Below are positions 5,807-6,280 of a stretch of 6,280 nucleotides of DNA, piece by piece. This DNA comes from Bacillota bacterium (GTDB lineage: Bacteria; Bacillota; Bacilli; Tumebacillales; Effusibacillaceae): assembly GCA_020059765.1 (NCBI GenBank), contig JAGVBM010000359.1:1-6280 (forward strand), given 5' to 3'. Within the stretch, counting starts at the first letter, position 1, and each line of letters begins with the position of its first letter. Position numbers and translations under genes: made by a program. The notes under the pieces were generated by a model. The model was not told the origin of the DNA, did no database searches, and saw only the letters and a program-made list of their open reading frames with translations.

Positions 5807-6280
5807 TTATACGATCAACATCGCGTCACCGAATGAGAAAAACCGGTATCGTTCTTTGACTGCCTCCGCGTATGCGTCCATTACATTTTCTCTGCCTGCA
5901 AGCGCGGACACCAGCATGATCAGCGATGACTTCGGCAGATGGAAGTTGGTCACCAATCCGTCAATCACTTTAAACGTGTATCCGGGAAAAATGAAAATAT
6001 CGGTCCAACCTGCATCCGCTTGCAAATGATCCGTCCACTCTGCACCGTGACCTGTCAACGATTGGACCTCCTGCCTCGTGGTGCCCGCCAGGGCTAGCGC
6101 TTGTTCTAACGCCCGGCTGCCCACGGTTTCCAAGGTGCGGCAGGCGGTGGTGCCGACAGCGATGACCCTCCCGCCGCGCTTTTTGGTCTCCCGGATCAGA
6201 TCTGCCGTTTCCTGGGGGAACTCATAGTATTCGGCATGCATCCGATGCTCTTCCACCGTCTCCGCCGCCACAGGCCGGAA
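5807..6280 (-). CDS. queA: S-adenosylmethionine:tRNA ribosyltransferase-isomerase, C-terminal part (runs off right edge)
   Basis: QueA transfers and isomerises the ribosyl group of S-adenosylmethionine onto preQ1-modified tRNA to give epoxyqueuosine, the step after Tgt. The visible 157 residues are the C-terminal end of a protein that is normally about 340 long. FRPV at the edge continues into VEEHRMHAEYYE (9-20), VGTTACRTLET (42-52), IFIFPGYTFKVIDGLVTNFH (95-114), LPKSSLIMLVSALAG (115-129) and the usual ending RYRFFSFGDAMLIV (144-157). The frame is open to the window edge, so the GTG at 6271 is an internal valine codon and not the start. ACRTLE, where many homologues have a serine or threonine in place of this cysteine, is the only minor deviation noticed. 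tgt follows 57 bases downstream in the same direction. Confidence 0.97.
   Translation of the reverse strand, partial: FRPVAAETVEEHRMHAEYYEFPQETADLIRETKKRGGRVIAVGTTACRTLETVGSRALEQALALAGTTRQEVQSLTGHGAEWTDHLQADAGWTDIFIFPGYTFKVIDGLVTNFHLPKSSLIMLVSALAGRENVMDAYAEAVKERYRFFSFGDAMLIV

Noticed and set aside
1..6280. Mobile element, CRISPR array, tRNA or rRNA gene, toxin-antitoxin or defence system
   Set aside because: No terminal repeats, transposase, repeat-spacer pattern or RNA gene sequence was seen; the window is filled with conserved core genes.

Overview
The window looks like core chromosome from an endospore-forming member of the Bacilli with roughly balanced base composition (GC about half by eye). 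Evidence for this is a SpoVB-type flippase, a ComN homologue, strong AGGAGG ribosome binding sites with some TTG starts, and the gene order queA-tgt-yajC-(yrzE)-(yrbG)-spoVB-comN-secD. From memory, this is the order in Bacillus subtilis, where secD is part of a fused secDF. The genus cannot be fixed; an Alicyclobacillaceae-like relative is only a guess.

Layout from left to right. A 5' portion of secD (minus) runs off the left edge and has its own clear sigma-A-type promoter at 908-937. Upstream of it lies comN (minus), a 75-residue gene that starts with TTG and ends in an intrinsic terminator at 974-997. spoVB (plus, 529 residues) diverges from comN. A DUF421/YetF-type membrane protein (minus) converges on spoVB with only 34 bases between the stop codons. 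A small four-helix membrane protein of the TIGR04086/YrzE type (plus, TTG start) diverges from the DUF421 gene. It is separated from yajC by a strong bidirectional terminator at 4262-4310. yajC, tgt and the C-terminal part of queA (all minus) form one operon running in from the right edge.

Functionally, queA and tgt make queuosine in tRNA: Tgt inserts preQ1 at the wobble position and QueA adds the epoxycyclopentane moiety. yajC and secD belong to the Sec protein-export machinery. In E. coli the order is queA-tgt-yajC-secD-secF in one block. Here the yajC-secD join is interrupted by four genes on alternating strands, including spoVB for the spore cortex and comN for competence or cell-pole regulation, and secD has its own promoter.

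I see no mobile element, CRISPR array, RNA gene or phage remnant. I do not see evidence of a new biological system. The points most worth a second look are the unsettled start of the DUF421 gene, where a well-placed ATG is one base out of frame; several small inverted repeats in control regions; and the lack of an evident terminator between the convergent spoVB and DUF421 genes. No gene-free stretch exceeds 170 bases.
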